Positions 50,721-60,433 of a DNA stretch of 64,000 bases are shown here, one piece after another (within the stretch, counting starts at the first letter, position 1; each line of letters begins with the position of its first letter). A model generated the notes under the pieces. It did not search any database and was not told the origin of the DNA. It was given only the letters and a program-made list of their open reading frames with translations. The DNA is taken from the NCBI RefSeq assembly GCF_030345075.1, contig NZ_CP128361.1, positions 2,418,001 to 2,482,000 on the forward strand. The letters run 5' to 3'. Position numbers and translations under genes: made by a program. The DNA is from Solwaraspora sp. WMMA2065 (GTDB taxonomy: Bacteria; Actinomycetota; Actinomycetes; Mycobacteriales; Micromonosporaceae).

Positions 50721-51581
50721 GTGAAGATCACTTATTTGATTCTTGCGACGCTGGCCGGCCTTGTCGGGGCCGTATTCGGTTCGTGGCTGGGTTGGCAGAC
50801 GGCAGGGCCGACCACCGACACGGCGGCAGCCCGACAGGTGGCCGCTGTCGCGTTTCCCGGCGTCGAGGTGAGTGAGCCGACCCGAAACGGTGACCGGCAC
50901 GGATTTCCGCCGGCTGTCGACAGTGCCTGGACCCTGCTCGTCGGAGGTGACGGCTACGTCGCCGGAACCGTCACCCTGCCGTTGCCGTTCGGTCCGGCGT
51001 CGACCTCCGACGGCCGTCCGGTCAGCGAGGCGGTCGACCGGCTCACGGCTGCCGGTTGGGATGCCGAGCGATTCCGCGCCAACGGCGACTACGACGCTTT
51101 CACGGCGACCCGGGACGGTGTCGCCGTGCGTCTGTCTGCGCGGGATGCTACGAGCTTCGTGATCGACGTTGGCCGCGCGCGGCCGTGGTGGGTCTGGCCG
51201 CTGGCGGTCGCCGGATTCCTCGTCGCCCTGATCACCACGTTGCTTGCCCTCCGGCAGCTCGATGCGCACACCAGCGGACGCGCCTGGGTCCGGGTCGTCG
51301 CCGTCTCCTTGCTCGGAGCTGCCACCGTATTGAGCCTGCCCGCTCTGGCGGTGGGTGGGCTGGCCGCCAGCCATGCAGCGATCACCGGCGGCGACCCGTG
51401 GGCGCCGCCGTGGCTCGGCTTCACGATGGTCGGCCTGCGCCCGATGGCGTGGCTGGCCGGGCTGCTCACCGTCACGGCGGTCCTCGTCGCCGCTGCGTCA
51501 CCGACGCGAACGCCGGCGACCGCCCGGACACCGGGCCGGGGACGCCGTACCGCAGAAGGGTCTGATCCTGCTGCGGCATAG
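50721..51581 (+). CDS. Membrane protein with five predicted TM helices
   Basis: 286 residues, GTG start 49 bp after array 3. N-terminal helix (ITYLILATLAGLVGAVFGSW), an extracytoplasmic domain of about 130 residues without known motif, then hydrophobic helices near residues 155-175, 193-215, 229-240 and 245-262. Function unknown. It is the first non-CRISPR gene to the right of the arrays and shows no defence motif. Confidence 0.65.
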   Translation: MKITYLILATLAGLVGAVFGSWLGWQTAGPTTDTAAARQVAAVAFPGVEVSEPTRNGDRHGFPPAVDSAWTLLVGGDGYVAGTVTLPLPFGPASTSDGRPVSEAVDRLTAAGWDAERFRANGDYDAFTATRDGVAVRLSARDATSFVIDVGRARPWWVWPLAVAGFLVALITTLLALRQLDAHTSGRAWVRVVAVSLLGAATVLSLPALAVGGLAASHAAITGGDPWAPPWLGFTMVGLRPMAWLAGLLTVTAVLVAAASPTRTPATARTPGRGRRTAEGSDPAAA

Positions 51582-51615
51582 TTGTGCCGCAGCAGGCATC
51601 AGCCACATTCAGGGT

Positions 51616-52482
51616 TCAGGGCTCGCGGTTGAACAGCCGTTTCGACCAGAGGTATCCGCCGAGCGCGATGGCCGTGCACCAGGCGAGCGCGATCCACCCG
51701 TTGCTGCCGACCGGTTCGGCCATCAGCAGGCCGCGCAGAGTTTCGATGATCGGGGTGAACGGCTGGTACTCGGCGAACCAGCGCAGCCCGGCCGGCATCG
51801 AGTCGGTGGGGACGAACCCGCTGCCGAGCAAGGGCAGCAGGATCAGCGGCATCGGCAGGTTGCTGGCGGTCTCGACGCTGCGGCTCACCTGGCCGAGCGC
51901 GACGGACAGCCAGACGAGCGCGAAGGTCACCACCAGCAGGAAACCGGCGGCACCCAGCCACCCGACCGGCCCGGCGGTGGGCCGGAAGCCGACCAGCAGC
52001 GCGACGCCGACGACGACCGCCACGCTGACCGCCGCCTGGATCATGCTGCCCAGGACGTGTCCGGTCAGCACCGAGACACGGGCGATGTGCATCATACGGA
52101 ATCGGCCGATGATGCCTTCGGTCATGTCCATCGCGATCGAGATCGCCGTCCCCTGGACGGTGGTCGTCACGGTCATCAGGATGATCGCCGGTGCCACGTA
52201 GTTGACGTACGCGGCGCGCCCGCCGGCCCCGCCGCCGGGGAGCGCCCCGCCGGGCATCATGGCGCCGAGTTGGCCGAGCCCGGCGCCGAGGGTGCCGCCG
52301 AACACGTAGACGAACAGCAGCAGGAAGACGACGGGCATCCCGACGAGGGTCACGGTCATCGACGGGTATCGCAGCATGCGTCTGAGGTTGCGGCGCAGCA
52401 TCGTCGCCGAGTCGCGCAGCGGGTGGGTACGCAGGCCAGCGGCGACGGCGGTGGCCGGGCCGGTCAGGGCGTGGGCGCTCAT
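51616..52482 (-). CDS. ABC-2 type transporter permease (DrrB-like)
   Basis: 288 residues with six hydrophobic helices. MLRRNLRRMLRYPSMTVTLV and the C-terminal FTPIIETLRGLLMAEPVG are typical of ABC-2 drug-export permeases of the DrrB type. ATG at 52482 overlaps the ATPase stop by 4 bp. It should pair with that ATPase as the membrane half of a daunorubicin-type or lipid/peptide exporter. Confidence 0.88.
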   Translation of the reverse strand: MSAHALTGPATAVAAGLRTHPLRDSATMLRRNLRRMLRYPSMTVTLVGMPVVFLLLFVYVFGGTLGAGLGQLGAMMPGGALPGGGAGGRAAYVNYVAPAIILMTVTTTVQGTAISIAMDMTEGIIGRFRMMHIARVSVLTGHVLGSMIQAAVSVAVVVGVALLVGFRPTAGPVGWLGAAGFLLVVTFALVWLSVALGQVSRSVETASNLPMPLILLPLLGSGFVPTDSMPAGLRWFAEYQPFTPIIETLRGLLMAEPVGSNGWIALAWCTAIALGGYLWSKRLFNREP

Positions 52483-53504
52483 CGGGTGGTCACCTTGTCG
52501 TCGTCGGTGGGTTCGCCGGTCAGGGCGAGGAAGACGTCGTCGAGGTCGGGGGTGTGTACGGACAGTTCGTCGACTTCGACGGCGTGGGCGTCGAGCCGGC
52601 CGATCAGGGTCTTCAACGCCTGCAGGCTGCCGTCGCTGGGCACCCGCAGGGCGAGCGGGTCGGGGTCGCGGGTGACCTGACCGAGTGAGTGGGATGCCTG
52701 GCCGAGCGCTCCGGGTGTCTGGCCGGGTACGCGGGTGGCCGTGTCGAGTACGCGGGTGGCCGTGTCGAGGCGTCGCTGGTCGGCGAAGCGCAGCCGGATG
52801 TGCCCGCCGGGGATGCGGCGTTTGAGGTCCTCGGCGGTGCCCTCGGCGACCACCCGCCCGTGGTCGAGCAGCGCGATCCGGTCGGCGAGTTCGTCGGCTT
52901 CGGCAAGGTACTGGGTGGTCAGGAAGATGGTGACGCCGTCGACAACCAGGTCCCGGACGATCTGCCACATGGTGCGCCGGCTGCGCGGGTCGAGCCCGGT
53001 GGTCGGCTCGTCGAGGAAGATCACCCGGGGGTCGCCGACCAGGGTCATCGCCAGGTCGAGCCGCCGCCGCATGCCGCCGGAGTAGGTCGACGCCGGTTTG
53101 CCGGCCGCCTCGGTCAGGTCGAACTGGTCGAGCAGTCCGGCGACGCGCCGGCGGCGGTCGGCCCGGCCGAGGTGGTGCAGGTCGGCCATCAGTCGCAGGT
53201 TCTCCGCGCCGGTGAGCAGGTTGTCCACCGCCGAGAACTGGCCGGTGACGCCGATCGCGGCGCGTACCGCGTCGGGGTCGCGGGTGAGGTCGTGCCCGGC
53301 GACCCGGGCGTCCCCGGCGTCCGGTCGGATCAACGTGGACAGGATCTTGACCGTGGTGGTCTTCCCGGCGCCGTTCGCGCCGAGCAGCGAGAAGACCGTT
53401 CCCGCCGGTACGTGCAGGTCGATGCCGTCGAGCACGACATGATCGCCGTACGCCTTGCGGAGCCCGGTGGCGGCGATCGCCGGCCGGGGCTGCGTGGAGT
53501 GCAT
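52479..53504 (-). CDS. ABC transporter ATP-binding protein (DrrA-like)
   Basis: 341 residues. Walker A LLGANGAGKTTTVKIL, Q-loop VTGQFSAVDNLLTG, signature YSGGMRRRLDLAMTLVGDPR, Walker B VIFLDEPTTGLDPRSR and H-loop region TIFLTTQYLAEADELADRIA. The C-terminal extension ends in VHTPDLDDVFLALTGE, as in DrrA-type ATPases. A duplicated LDTATRV element sits at about residue 250. It is cotranscribed with the permease and preceded by the DUF4097 and RHH genes. Confidence 0.93.
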   Translation of the reverse strand: MHSTQPRPAIAATGLRKAYGDHVVLDGIDLHVPAGTVFSLLGANGAGKTTTVKILSTLIRPDAGDARVAGHDLTRDPDAVRAAIGVTGQFSAVDNLLTGAENLRLMADLHHLGRADRRRRVAGLLDQFDLTEAAGKPASTYSGGMRRRLDLAMTLVGDPRVIFLDEPTTGLDPRSRRTMWQIVRDLVVDGVTIFLTTQYLAEADELADRIALLDHGRVVAEGTAEDLKRRIPGGHIRLRFADQRRLDTATRVLDTATRVPGQTPGALGQASHSLGQVTRDPDPLALRVPSDGSLQALKTLIGRLDAHAVEVDELSVHTPDLDDVFLALTGEPTDDDKVTTR

Positions 53505-53533
53505 AGTCGCCCTCTCTTCGAGCAAGGAGTGGG

Positions 53534-54379
53534 TCAGGAGCGGCGGATGGTGATGTCGCCGTAGGAGACGCGGCCGCGTACCTCGACGGTCTCGTCGGCG
53601 TCGTCGGGCCGGGTGGCGGTCTCCAGCAGGTTGTGGACCTGCCCGAAGTCGGTCTTCACTTCCAGCCAGGCGGCGGTGCCCTCGGCGATGCCGACGTCCA
53701 GGTTGCCCATGGCGGTGCCGAGCACGACCGAGCCGCGCACCACCTCGCCGAGGCGGATGCTGCCGTTGGACGTCTTCGCGTCGACGCCGGCGCCGGCGCG
53801 TTCGACGCGGATGTCGCCGTTGGCCGCCCGCACCCGTACGTCGCCGGTGACCGCGTCGATCGTGGTCTCGCCGTTGGAGTTCTTGACCACGGCGGTGCCG
53901 TCGATCTCGCCGATCTGGATCTTTCCGGAGCCGGTGGTGATCCGGGCGTCGCCGGTGACGCCGTCGACGGTGACGTGGCCGGCCGAGGTGTCTACGCGCA
54001 GCGGGCCGGTCAGTTCCAGCCAGGCGTTTCCGGCGGCGGTCCTGACCCGGCACTGCCCGAGCCGTCCGGTGCAGCGGACGTCGCCCAGTTGCGTCTCGGC
54101 GGAGACCTGGGAACCGCTGGGCAGTTGGATGGATACCTCGACGGACCGGGTCCGGCGGGAGAAGTCGAAGGCGGGTGATTTCGGGGCGGTGATCCGCAGG
54201 GTGCCGTTGGCGTAGTCGACGCGTACCCGGGCGGCGGCGGCCACGTCGGAGTCGTCGGTGTCGTCGCTCGGGCGGACCTCGACGACGGTGTCGGTGCGCT
54301 GGGTCGCGGCGATCTGTACGTTGCCGCTGACGAGTTCGAGGGTGACGGAGATCGGCTCGGGCGTGTCGAAAGTAGGCAT
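53534..54379 (-). CDS. DUF4097 beta-helix protein
   Basis: 281 residues of repeated short strands with a TxxGxIxV-like pitch: VDTSAGHVTVDGVTGDARIT, SGKIQIGEIDGTAVVKNSNG, TTIDAVTGDVRVRAANGDIR. This is the DUF4097 (putative adhesin-like) right-handed beta-helix. No signal peptide, so it is cytoplasmic. It lies between the RHH gene and the transporter and is a common companion of DrrAB-type operons in actinobacteria. The role is unknown. Confidence 0.85.
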   Translation of the reverse strand: MPTFDTPEPISVTLELVSGNVQIAATQRTDTVVEVRPSDDTDDSDVAAAARVRVDYANGTLRITAPKSPAFDFSRRTRSVEVSIQLPSGSQVSAETQLGDVRCTGRLGQCRVRTAAGNAWLELTGPLRVDTSAGHVTVDGVTGDARITTGSGKIQIGEIDGTAVVKNSNGETTIDAVTGDVRVRAANGDIRVERAGAGVDAKTSNGSIRLGEVVRGSVVLGTAMGNLDVGIAEGTAAWLEVKTDFGQVHNLLETATRPDDADETVEVRGRVSYGDITIRRS

Positions 54380-54473
54380 GGTTGTCCCCGCATCATGGTC
54401 GGTGGGTCGTCCCCGCAGGTCGGGGACGTGAGGTGTGGAGAGTGGACCGTTAGTGGGAGGGAGCGCGGTGCGG

Positions 54474-55007
54474 CTAGCGCACCCAGCCGGTGAAGGTCTG
54501 CGTGCTGCGTTTCCCGGTGCCGCGTTCGTCGCGGCGCCGGTCCCGGTCGGGCCGCTGCAGACCGGCGGCTGCCGCCCGGACCAGCCAGGCGTTGACCGAG
54601 CGCCCCTCCTTGGCGGCGGCCTCCTCGACCACAGCCTTGAGCTGCTCGGGTAGGCGTACGTTGATCCGCGTCACCGGGCCGTCCTCGGTGATCAGCAGGT
54701 CGTTGTCGGGTGGGCCGTCGGCCGTCGCCGCGCCGTCCCCGGCGGTGGTCCCGGTCGGTTCGGCGGGTGGCGTGGTGACGACGAAGTGCGGGTCGCGGCC
54801 GCGTAGCCGCAGCTCCACCGAGCCGGGTGCCAGGTCGCGGGTGATCTCGTCGGCGGCGGCCGACAGCGCGTCCAGCAGGGTCATCCGGATCGCCGACTCG
54901 AGCGACCCGGTCAGGCGCTCGACCAGCGCCCGCGCCTCGTCTCCGCCGGTTTCGGCGAGGGTGGCGAACTCCCGCCCGAGGTTGCTCACGTACGACGTCA
55001 GGTCCAT
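54474..55007 (-). CDS. Ribbon-helix-helix/HicB-like regulator
   Basis: 177 residues from ATG at 55007. A helical N-terminal part is followed by an RHH segment near residues 110-145 (VTRINVRLPEQLKAVVEEAA then KEGRSVNAWLVRAAAAGLQ), as in HicB-type antitoxins and Arc-like repressors. The end is Arg-rich. As first gene of the operon with a palindrome over its own start region, it probably represses the DUF4097-ABC transporter genes. No HicA-like toxin is adjacent. Confidence 0.75.
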   Translation of the reverse strand: MDLTSYVSNLGREFATLAETGGDEARALVERLTGSLESAIRMTLLDALSAAADEITRDLAPGSVELRLRGRDPHFVVTTPPAEPTGTTAGDGAATADGPPDNDLLITEDGPVTRINVRLPEQLKAVVEEAAAKEGRSVNAWLVRAAAAGLQRPDRDRRRDERGTGKRSTQTFTGWVR

Positions 55008-55009
55008 GG

Positions 55010-55022
55010 TGCCATCATGGCA
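55010..55022. promoter_or_regulatory. Candidate operator of the RHH regulator
   Basis: TGCCATCATGGCA is a 6-1-6 palindrome just upstream of the regulator start. ATGGCACC follows again at about 55029, and further TGGCAC/GTGCCA-like half-sites occur to 55090. Clustered short half-sites are what RHH dimers bind. Autoregulation is inference. Confidence 0.5.
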
Positions 55023-55172
55023 CAAGATGGCACCACCGACAAGCCATCGTGACATCACCATGATGCCGCACTGGCACCTTGCGGCACCTGAGCCGAGGAA
55101 GTGACGCTGCGGCCGACAGACGAAAGCTGCGCGGCACCCACCGGCCGGTGGGTGCCGCGCAGCCCTTGTCGA

Positions 55173-57972
55173 TCAGCTGGCGGTGCAGCTCAGCGACGAC
55201 ACGTTGGCTCCGTTGTTGCCCGAGCCGATGAAGCCGAACGTCGTACTGGCTCCGGCGCCGAGCGACCCGTTGTAAGAGACATTGCGTGCGGTCACGTTGG
55301 CACCGCTCGACGTGACCGTGGCACTCCAGGACTGGCTGACGGTCTGCCCGCCGTTGAACGTCCAGGTGACCGTCCAGCCGCTCGACGTTGATCCGGCGGT
55401 GACCCGTACCTCACCCTGGAAGCCACCTTGCCACTGCCCGATCACCGAGTACGCCGCCGAGCACGACGGCCCGGTGGACGGCGGCGGGGTCGTGCCGCCA
55501 CCGCGGAAGGTGAACTCGTCGACGTCGAACAGGTAGCTGGAGCCGCCAGTGAAGACGAGGAACAGTTGCTGCGTACCGCTGGGTGGGGTGAGCGTGCCGG
55601 TGACGGCGGTCCAGGTCTCCCAGTCACCGGTCGGGCTCACGGTGGCCGTACCGATGACGGGTCCCGACGCCGAGCCGGTCCGCAGCGAGATGGTGCCGCC
55701 GGAGCCGGCCGAGGCGACCCGGGCGGGGAACGACGTGGCCCCGGCCAGGTTGTACGGGGTGAACGAGATCCAGTCGCCGTTCTCGATGTAGCCGACCGCG
55801 CTGCCGCCGTGGGCGGAGGCCTTCTCCACCAGGGTGGTGCCCTGCTGGTCGCCGTAGTGCTCGGCCTGGCGGGTCCGGGGCTGCAGCACCGTCTGCGTCG
55901 AGGTCACCGGGATGGTCGCGCCCACCGGGGTGTACTCGGCGATCATGACTCCGAAGATGTTCGCATTCGGGTCGTGTTCGCCGTCCTCGGTGGTCTGCAG
56001 GGTGCCCGAGCAGCCGGTCGCGCTGGAGATGCCATGGGCGTGGCTGTCGTGCCCGAGCAGATAGTTGACCTTCACCCGGCTGCAGTCGATCGTCGACACG
56101 TCCGGGTCGGTGACCGTCACCTCGAACGGGATGGCGTCACCGAACTCGAACAGCCGGCCGTTGCGCGGTAGGTCGAGGGTGACCGTCGGCCGGCCCACCC
56201 CGATCACCACGCTCGCGGTGGCGCTGCGGCCGGTGCTGTCGCGCACCGTGAGCGTCGCCGTGAACTCGCCGTTGCTGGTGTAGGTGTACGACGGGTTCGG
56301 CTGCGTCGAATCGGTGCTGCCGTCCGTGGTGAAGTCCCACGCGTACGTGATGGCGTCCCCGTCCGGGTCGCTGGTCCCGGCCGAGCTGAACTGTACGGTC
56401 AGCGGCGCGTTGCCGGTGGTCGGGTCGGCGGACGCGGCGGCGATCGGCGATCGGCCGCCGCCGGAGCCGGTGACCGTGACCGTCTTGATCCACCGCCGGC
56501 CGAACTCGCCGATGAACACCTTGCCGTCCATCGACGCCGGGAACTTCACGTCGGAGGCGAGCGAGGCGTCGTAGTTGTAGACCACGGCGTCCATCGGAGA
56601 CAGGCTGCCGCAGCACAGCTCCGGCGGGTTCTGCTCGCCACCGTACGGCAGCCAGGCCCGCTGGGACGGGGGCAGTTGGGTGATACCGGAGTTGTTCGGG
56701 GAGTTGTTCACCGGGCCGCCGGAGCAGTTGAACGGTGCACCGGAGGGGCCGGACGGGAACGTGAAGTCGATGTACGGCGTGTTGTAGTTCGAGCAGTACG
56801 GCCAGCCGTAGAAACCGGGCTGGGCGATGCGTTCGAACGCGACATGGTTCGCCGGCCCGCGGTTGGGGTCGGCGGTGCCGGCGTCCGGCCCGTACTCGCC
56901 GAGGTAGACGACGCCGGTCGCCTTGTCCACGGACATCCGGAACGGGTTACGGAAGCCCATCGCGTAGATCTCCGGCTTGGTGTTCGCCGTGCCGGCCGGG
57001 AACATGTTGCCGGCCGGGATGGTGTACCCACCGTTTGCACTCGGCCGGATCCGCAGCACCTTGCCCCGCAGGTCGTTGCTGTTGCCGGCGGTACGCTGCG
57101 CGTCGTACGCCGGGTTGCGGTTGGACCGTTCGTCGATCGGCGTGTAGCCGCTGGAGTCGAACGGGTTGGTGTCGTCTCCGGTCGACAGGTAGAGGTTGCC
57201 GTCCGCGTCGAAGTCGATGTCACCGCCGACGTGGCAGCACATGCCGCGGCTGGTCGGGACCTGCAGGACCGTCACCTCCGACGCCCTGCGACGCCGAGCC
57301 GGTCGACGGCGCGTCGCCGCCCGGGGTGGACAGCGGCGGCGAGTAGTACACGTAGACCCATCGGTTGATGGCGAAGTTCGGGTCCACCTTGATGCTCTGC
57401 AGACCTTCCTCGTCGTGGGTGTACACCGGGATGGTCAGCGCCACCTTGGTGTTGCCGGCCGCGTCGGTGTAGCGGATGGTGCCTTCGCGGGAGGTGTGCA
57501 GCACGCCCCGGTTCGGCAGCACGGTCATGCCCATCGGCTCGCCGACCTCGGCCACCCCCTTGGCCAGGGTGACCTGGCTGTAGCCGGGTGGTATCTGGCT
57601 GGTCGAGCAGTTGCCGGTGACCTGCGCGGCGTACTGGATGCCGCCCAGCACGTGGCGGCGGAAGTTCGCGTCGCTGAAGCTCTCGTTGGTGTGGCCCATG
57701 CCGGTGTACCAGGAGCGGCCACCGTCGTAGCCCCGGCACCACGCGATCGGGTGGTCGCTGCCCATCGTGCCGCCGGTGTACGTGCTTTCGTCCACGGTGG
57801 CCAGGATGTGGTTGTCCGAGCGTGGGTTGGTCCGGTAGTTGTACCGCTCGTCGTAGCGGTTCCACGCGGTCGGCAGCCCGGCGGTCGACGGGTGCGAGCT
57901 GTCCTCGATCCGTACGGTGGCGTTCTGGTTCGCCGGGTGGCTGGCGAAGTACGCGCCGACCAGGTCGCCGTA
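55173..57972 (-). pseudogene. Decayed ThuA-glucose/sorbosone dehydrogenase-CBM gene
   Basis: Order of parts: truncated ThuA-like domain starting abruptly at YGDLVGAYFASHPANQNATV (about 57972), the start of a PQQ-type sugar dehydrogenase (VYVYYSPPLSTPGGDAP), then a frameshift with loss of roughly 25 codons at about 57275-57290. It resumes with VLQVPTSRGMCCHVGGDIDF, a PKD domain (NGEFTATLTVRDSTG), a CBM6-like part and a C-terminal CBM2 (GQWQGGFQGEVRVTAG). The signal peptide and the start of ThuA are missing. Two lesions make it a pseudogene; its CBM2 ends with the same SLSCTAS as the neighbouring cellulase. Confidence 0.8.
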
Positions 57973-58191
57973 CGGGCGGGCTCGCCAGGGCGGCCCTGCT
58001 CGCCTTCGCCCGGGGCGACACACGATGCCGGCTCCAGGTCACCGCGTCGCCATCGAAGGCCGTCGTTGCAACCCTACGGGAGCCACAAATTGGAAGTCAA
58101 TGGATCTGCAACAGCCCGGACGGGCCCAGCGGTACGCCCGCCGGGACCACGTCCTTCCATTACGACCTTGGTACGTCGTAATCTCTGTCGA

Positions 58192-58205
58192 TGGAAGCGC
58201 TCCCA
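58192..58205 (+). promoter_or_regulatory. CebR/CelR-type operator
   Basis: TGGAAGCGCTCCCA differs by one base from the actinobacterial cellulose-response palindrome TGGGAGCGCTCCCA bound by LacI-family CebR/CelR. It lies 34 bp before the cellulase start codon, so cellobiose should relieve repression. Confidence 0.8.
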
Positions 58206-58238
58206 CGATCGCCCAACCCACGACAGGAGAACCTCTAC

Positions 58239-60287
58239 ATGCCGTCGATACGGACACGGTGGGCCGCCACAATGGCGGCCGGCCTGCTGCTCGGAGCGGT
58301 CGCCGCCGTCCCGACCACCCCCGCCACGGCAGCCGCCGCCCCACCGGCTGCCCGCACCGACACGTCAGCCACCACATCAGCCACAGCCACCACATCAGCC
58401 GCGGCCGCGGCCGCTCAGGCCGTACCGGCGAACGACTGGCTGCACACCGACGGCAACACGATCGTCGACGAGGCCGGCAACCAGGTGTGGCTCACCGGGG
58501 CCAACTGGTTCGGCTACAACGCCACCGAGCGGGTCTTCCACGGCCTGTGGTCGGCCAACATCGAGGCGGTCACCCGCGCGATGGCACAGCGCGGCATCAA
58601 CATCGTCCGGGTGCCGATCTCGACCCAGCTGCTGCTGGAGTGGAAGGCCGGCCAGCCGCTGGCCCGGCCCAACATCAACGCGTACGTCAATCCCGAGCTC
58701 GACGGGCTGAACAACCTGCAGATCTTCGACTACTGGCTCGACCTGTGCGAACAGTACGGGCTGAAGGTCATGCTGGACGTGCACAGCGCCGAAGCGGACA
58801 ACTCCGGCCACCTCTACCCGATGTGGTTCAAGGGCTCGATCACGCCGGAGGACTTCTACCAGGGCTGGGAGTGGGTGGCCGAGCGCTACCGCGACAACGA
58901 CACGATCGTCGCGATGGACATCGAGAACGAGCCGCACGGCACCCCGAACGACCCGCAGCGGGCCAAGTGGGACTCCTCGACCGACCAGGACAACTTCAAG
59001 CACGCCTGCGAGACGGCCGGCCGACGGATCCTGGCGATCAACCCCGACCTGCTGATCCTCTGCGAAGGCATCGAGGTCTACCCGCGCCCGCACGCCGACT
59101 GGGACTCCCCCAACACCAACCCGGACCTCAGCCCGAACTACTTCTACAACTGGTGGGGCGGCAACCTGCGGGGCGTCGCCGAGCACCCGGTCGACCTGGG
59201 CGCCAACCAGGACCAGCTGGTCTACTCCCCGCACGACTACGGCCCGCTGGTATACGAGCAGCCGTGGTTCCAGGGCGAGTTCGACAAGGCGTCGCTGACC
59301 GAGGACGTGTGGCGGCCCAACTGGCTCTACATCCACGAGGACGACACCGCGCCGCTGCTGATCGGCGAATGGGGCGGCCGGTACGGCCAGGACGCCCGGC
59401 AGGACAAGTGGCTGCACGCCCTGCGCGACCTGATGATCGACTACGGCATCCACCACACGTTCTGGTCGCTGAACCCCAACTCCGGTGACACCGGCGGCCT
59501 GCTGCTCGACGACTGGACCAGCTGGGACGAGGTCAAGTACAACCAGGTGCTCAAGCCGGCACTGTGGCAGCACGACGGCAAGTTCGTCAGCCTCGACCAC
59601 CAGGTGCCGCTCGGCGGGGCCGGTTCCACCACCGGGATCAGCCTCGCGCAGCGCTACAGCGACGGCGGCGGGGACGACGACGTGACCGCGCCGACCGCGC
59701 CCGGCCAGCCGACCGCCAGCGACGTCACCGCCGACTCGGTGACGTTGACCTGGGCGGCGTCGACCGACAACGTCGGCGTCACCTCGTACCAGGTGCTGCG
59801 GTCGACCGGCGGTGCGCCGGCCACCCTGGTCGCCACGGTCTCCGGCACCGCGTACACCGTGTCCGGCCTGACCGCCGAGACCAGCTACACGTTCACGGTG
59901 CGGGCCCGCGACGCCGCCGGCAACGTCTCGCCGGCCTCACCGGCGCGGACGGTCACCACCGCGGCCGACGACGGCGGCCCCGGCGACGACGGCTGCACCG
60001 CGACGTACACGGTGACCAGCAGCTGGCAGGGCGGCTTCCAGGGCAGCATCGAGGTGCGCAACACCGGCACCTCGGCGATCTCCGGCTGGACGCTCACCTG
60101 GACCAACCCGAGCGGTACGTCGATCGGGTCGCTGTGGAACGGCCGGTTGACCACGTCCGGCGGGGTGAACACGGTACGCAACGAGCCGTACAACGGGGCC
60201 CTCGCGCCGGACGCCGCCACCACGGTCGGCTTCGTCGGCTCCGGTCCTGGCACCACGCCGACCGATCTGAGCTGCACCGCGTCCTGA
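58239..60287 (+). CDS. Secreted GH5 endo-beta-glucanase with FN3 and CBM2
   Basis: 682 residues from ATG at 58239 (AGGAG upstream). Signal peptide ending near AATAAA-type Ala-rich sequence, an Ala/Thr/Ser-rich spacer, then the GH5 barrel: LTGANWFGYNATERVFHGLW, the acid/base Glu in MDIENEPHGT and the nucleophile Glu in LLIGEWGGRYG. An FN3 domain follows (PTAPGQPTASDVTADSVTLT), then a CBM2 (YTVTSSWQGGFQGSIEVRNT). It cleaves cellulose outside the cell. The CebR-type operator precedes it and a 17-bp hairpin follows. Confidence 0.94.
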   Translation: MPSIRTRWAATMAAGLLLGAVAAVPTTPATAAAAPPAARTDTSATTSATATTSAAAAAAQAVPANDWLHTDGNTIVDEAGNQVWLTGANWFGYNATERVFHGLWSANIEAVTRAMAQRGINIVRVPISTQLLLEWKAGQPLARPNINAYVNPELDGLNNLQIFDYWLDLCEQYGLKVMLDVHSAEADNSGHLYPMWFKGSITPEDFYQGWEWVAERYRDNDTIVAMDIENEPHGTPNDPQRAKWDSSTDQDNFKHACETAGRRILAINPDLLILCEGIEVYPRPHADWDSPNTNPDLSPNYFYNWWGGNLRGVAEHPVDLGANQDQLVYSPHDYGPLVYEQPWFQGEFDKASLTEDVWRPNWLYIHEDDTAPLLIGEWGGRYGQDARQDKWLHALRDLMIDYGIHHTFWSLNPNSGDTGGLLLDDWTSWDEVKYNQVLKPALWQHDGKFVSLDHQVPLGGAGSTTGISLAQRYSDGGGDDDVTAPTAPGQPTASDVTADSVTLTWAASTDNVGVTSYQVLRSTGGAPATLVATVSGTAYTVSGLTAETSYTFTVRARDAAGNVSPASPARTVTTAADDGGPGDDGCTATYTVTSSWQGGFQGSIEVRNTGTSAISGWTLTWTNPSGTSIGSLWNGRLTTSGGVNTVRNEPYNGALAPDAATTVGFVGSGPGTTPTDLSCTAS

Positions 60288-60318
60288 GCGAACCCGAGTT
60301 CGGACCGAATCCGGACCC

Positions 60319-60357
60319 GATCCGCTGCCCGACCCCGACCGGGTCGGGCAGCGGATC
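60319..60357 (+). terminator. Cellulase terminator hairpin
   Basis: GATCCGCTGCCCGACCC (60319-60335) and GGGTCGGGCAGCGGATC (60341-60357), 17 bp perfect, 5-nt loop, 32 bp after the stop at 60287. It separates the cellulase from cas6. Confidence 0.8.
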
Positions 60358-60433
60358 CCCCGGCCCGTTGGCGCCGGTCTGCTTGAGTGGGGGCACTCAC
60401 CGACCACACCAGACCGAGAGGGTACGCCGGCCG

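Noticed and set aside
49790-50731. Frames through array 3
   Set aside because: Repeat translation as in the other arrays.
54474-55007. Calling the RHH gene a full HicAB toxin-antitoxin pair
   Set aside because: No HicA-like small basic toxin is next to it; downstream genes are DUF4097 and an ABC transporter.
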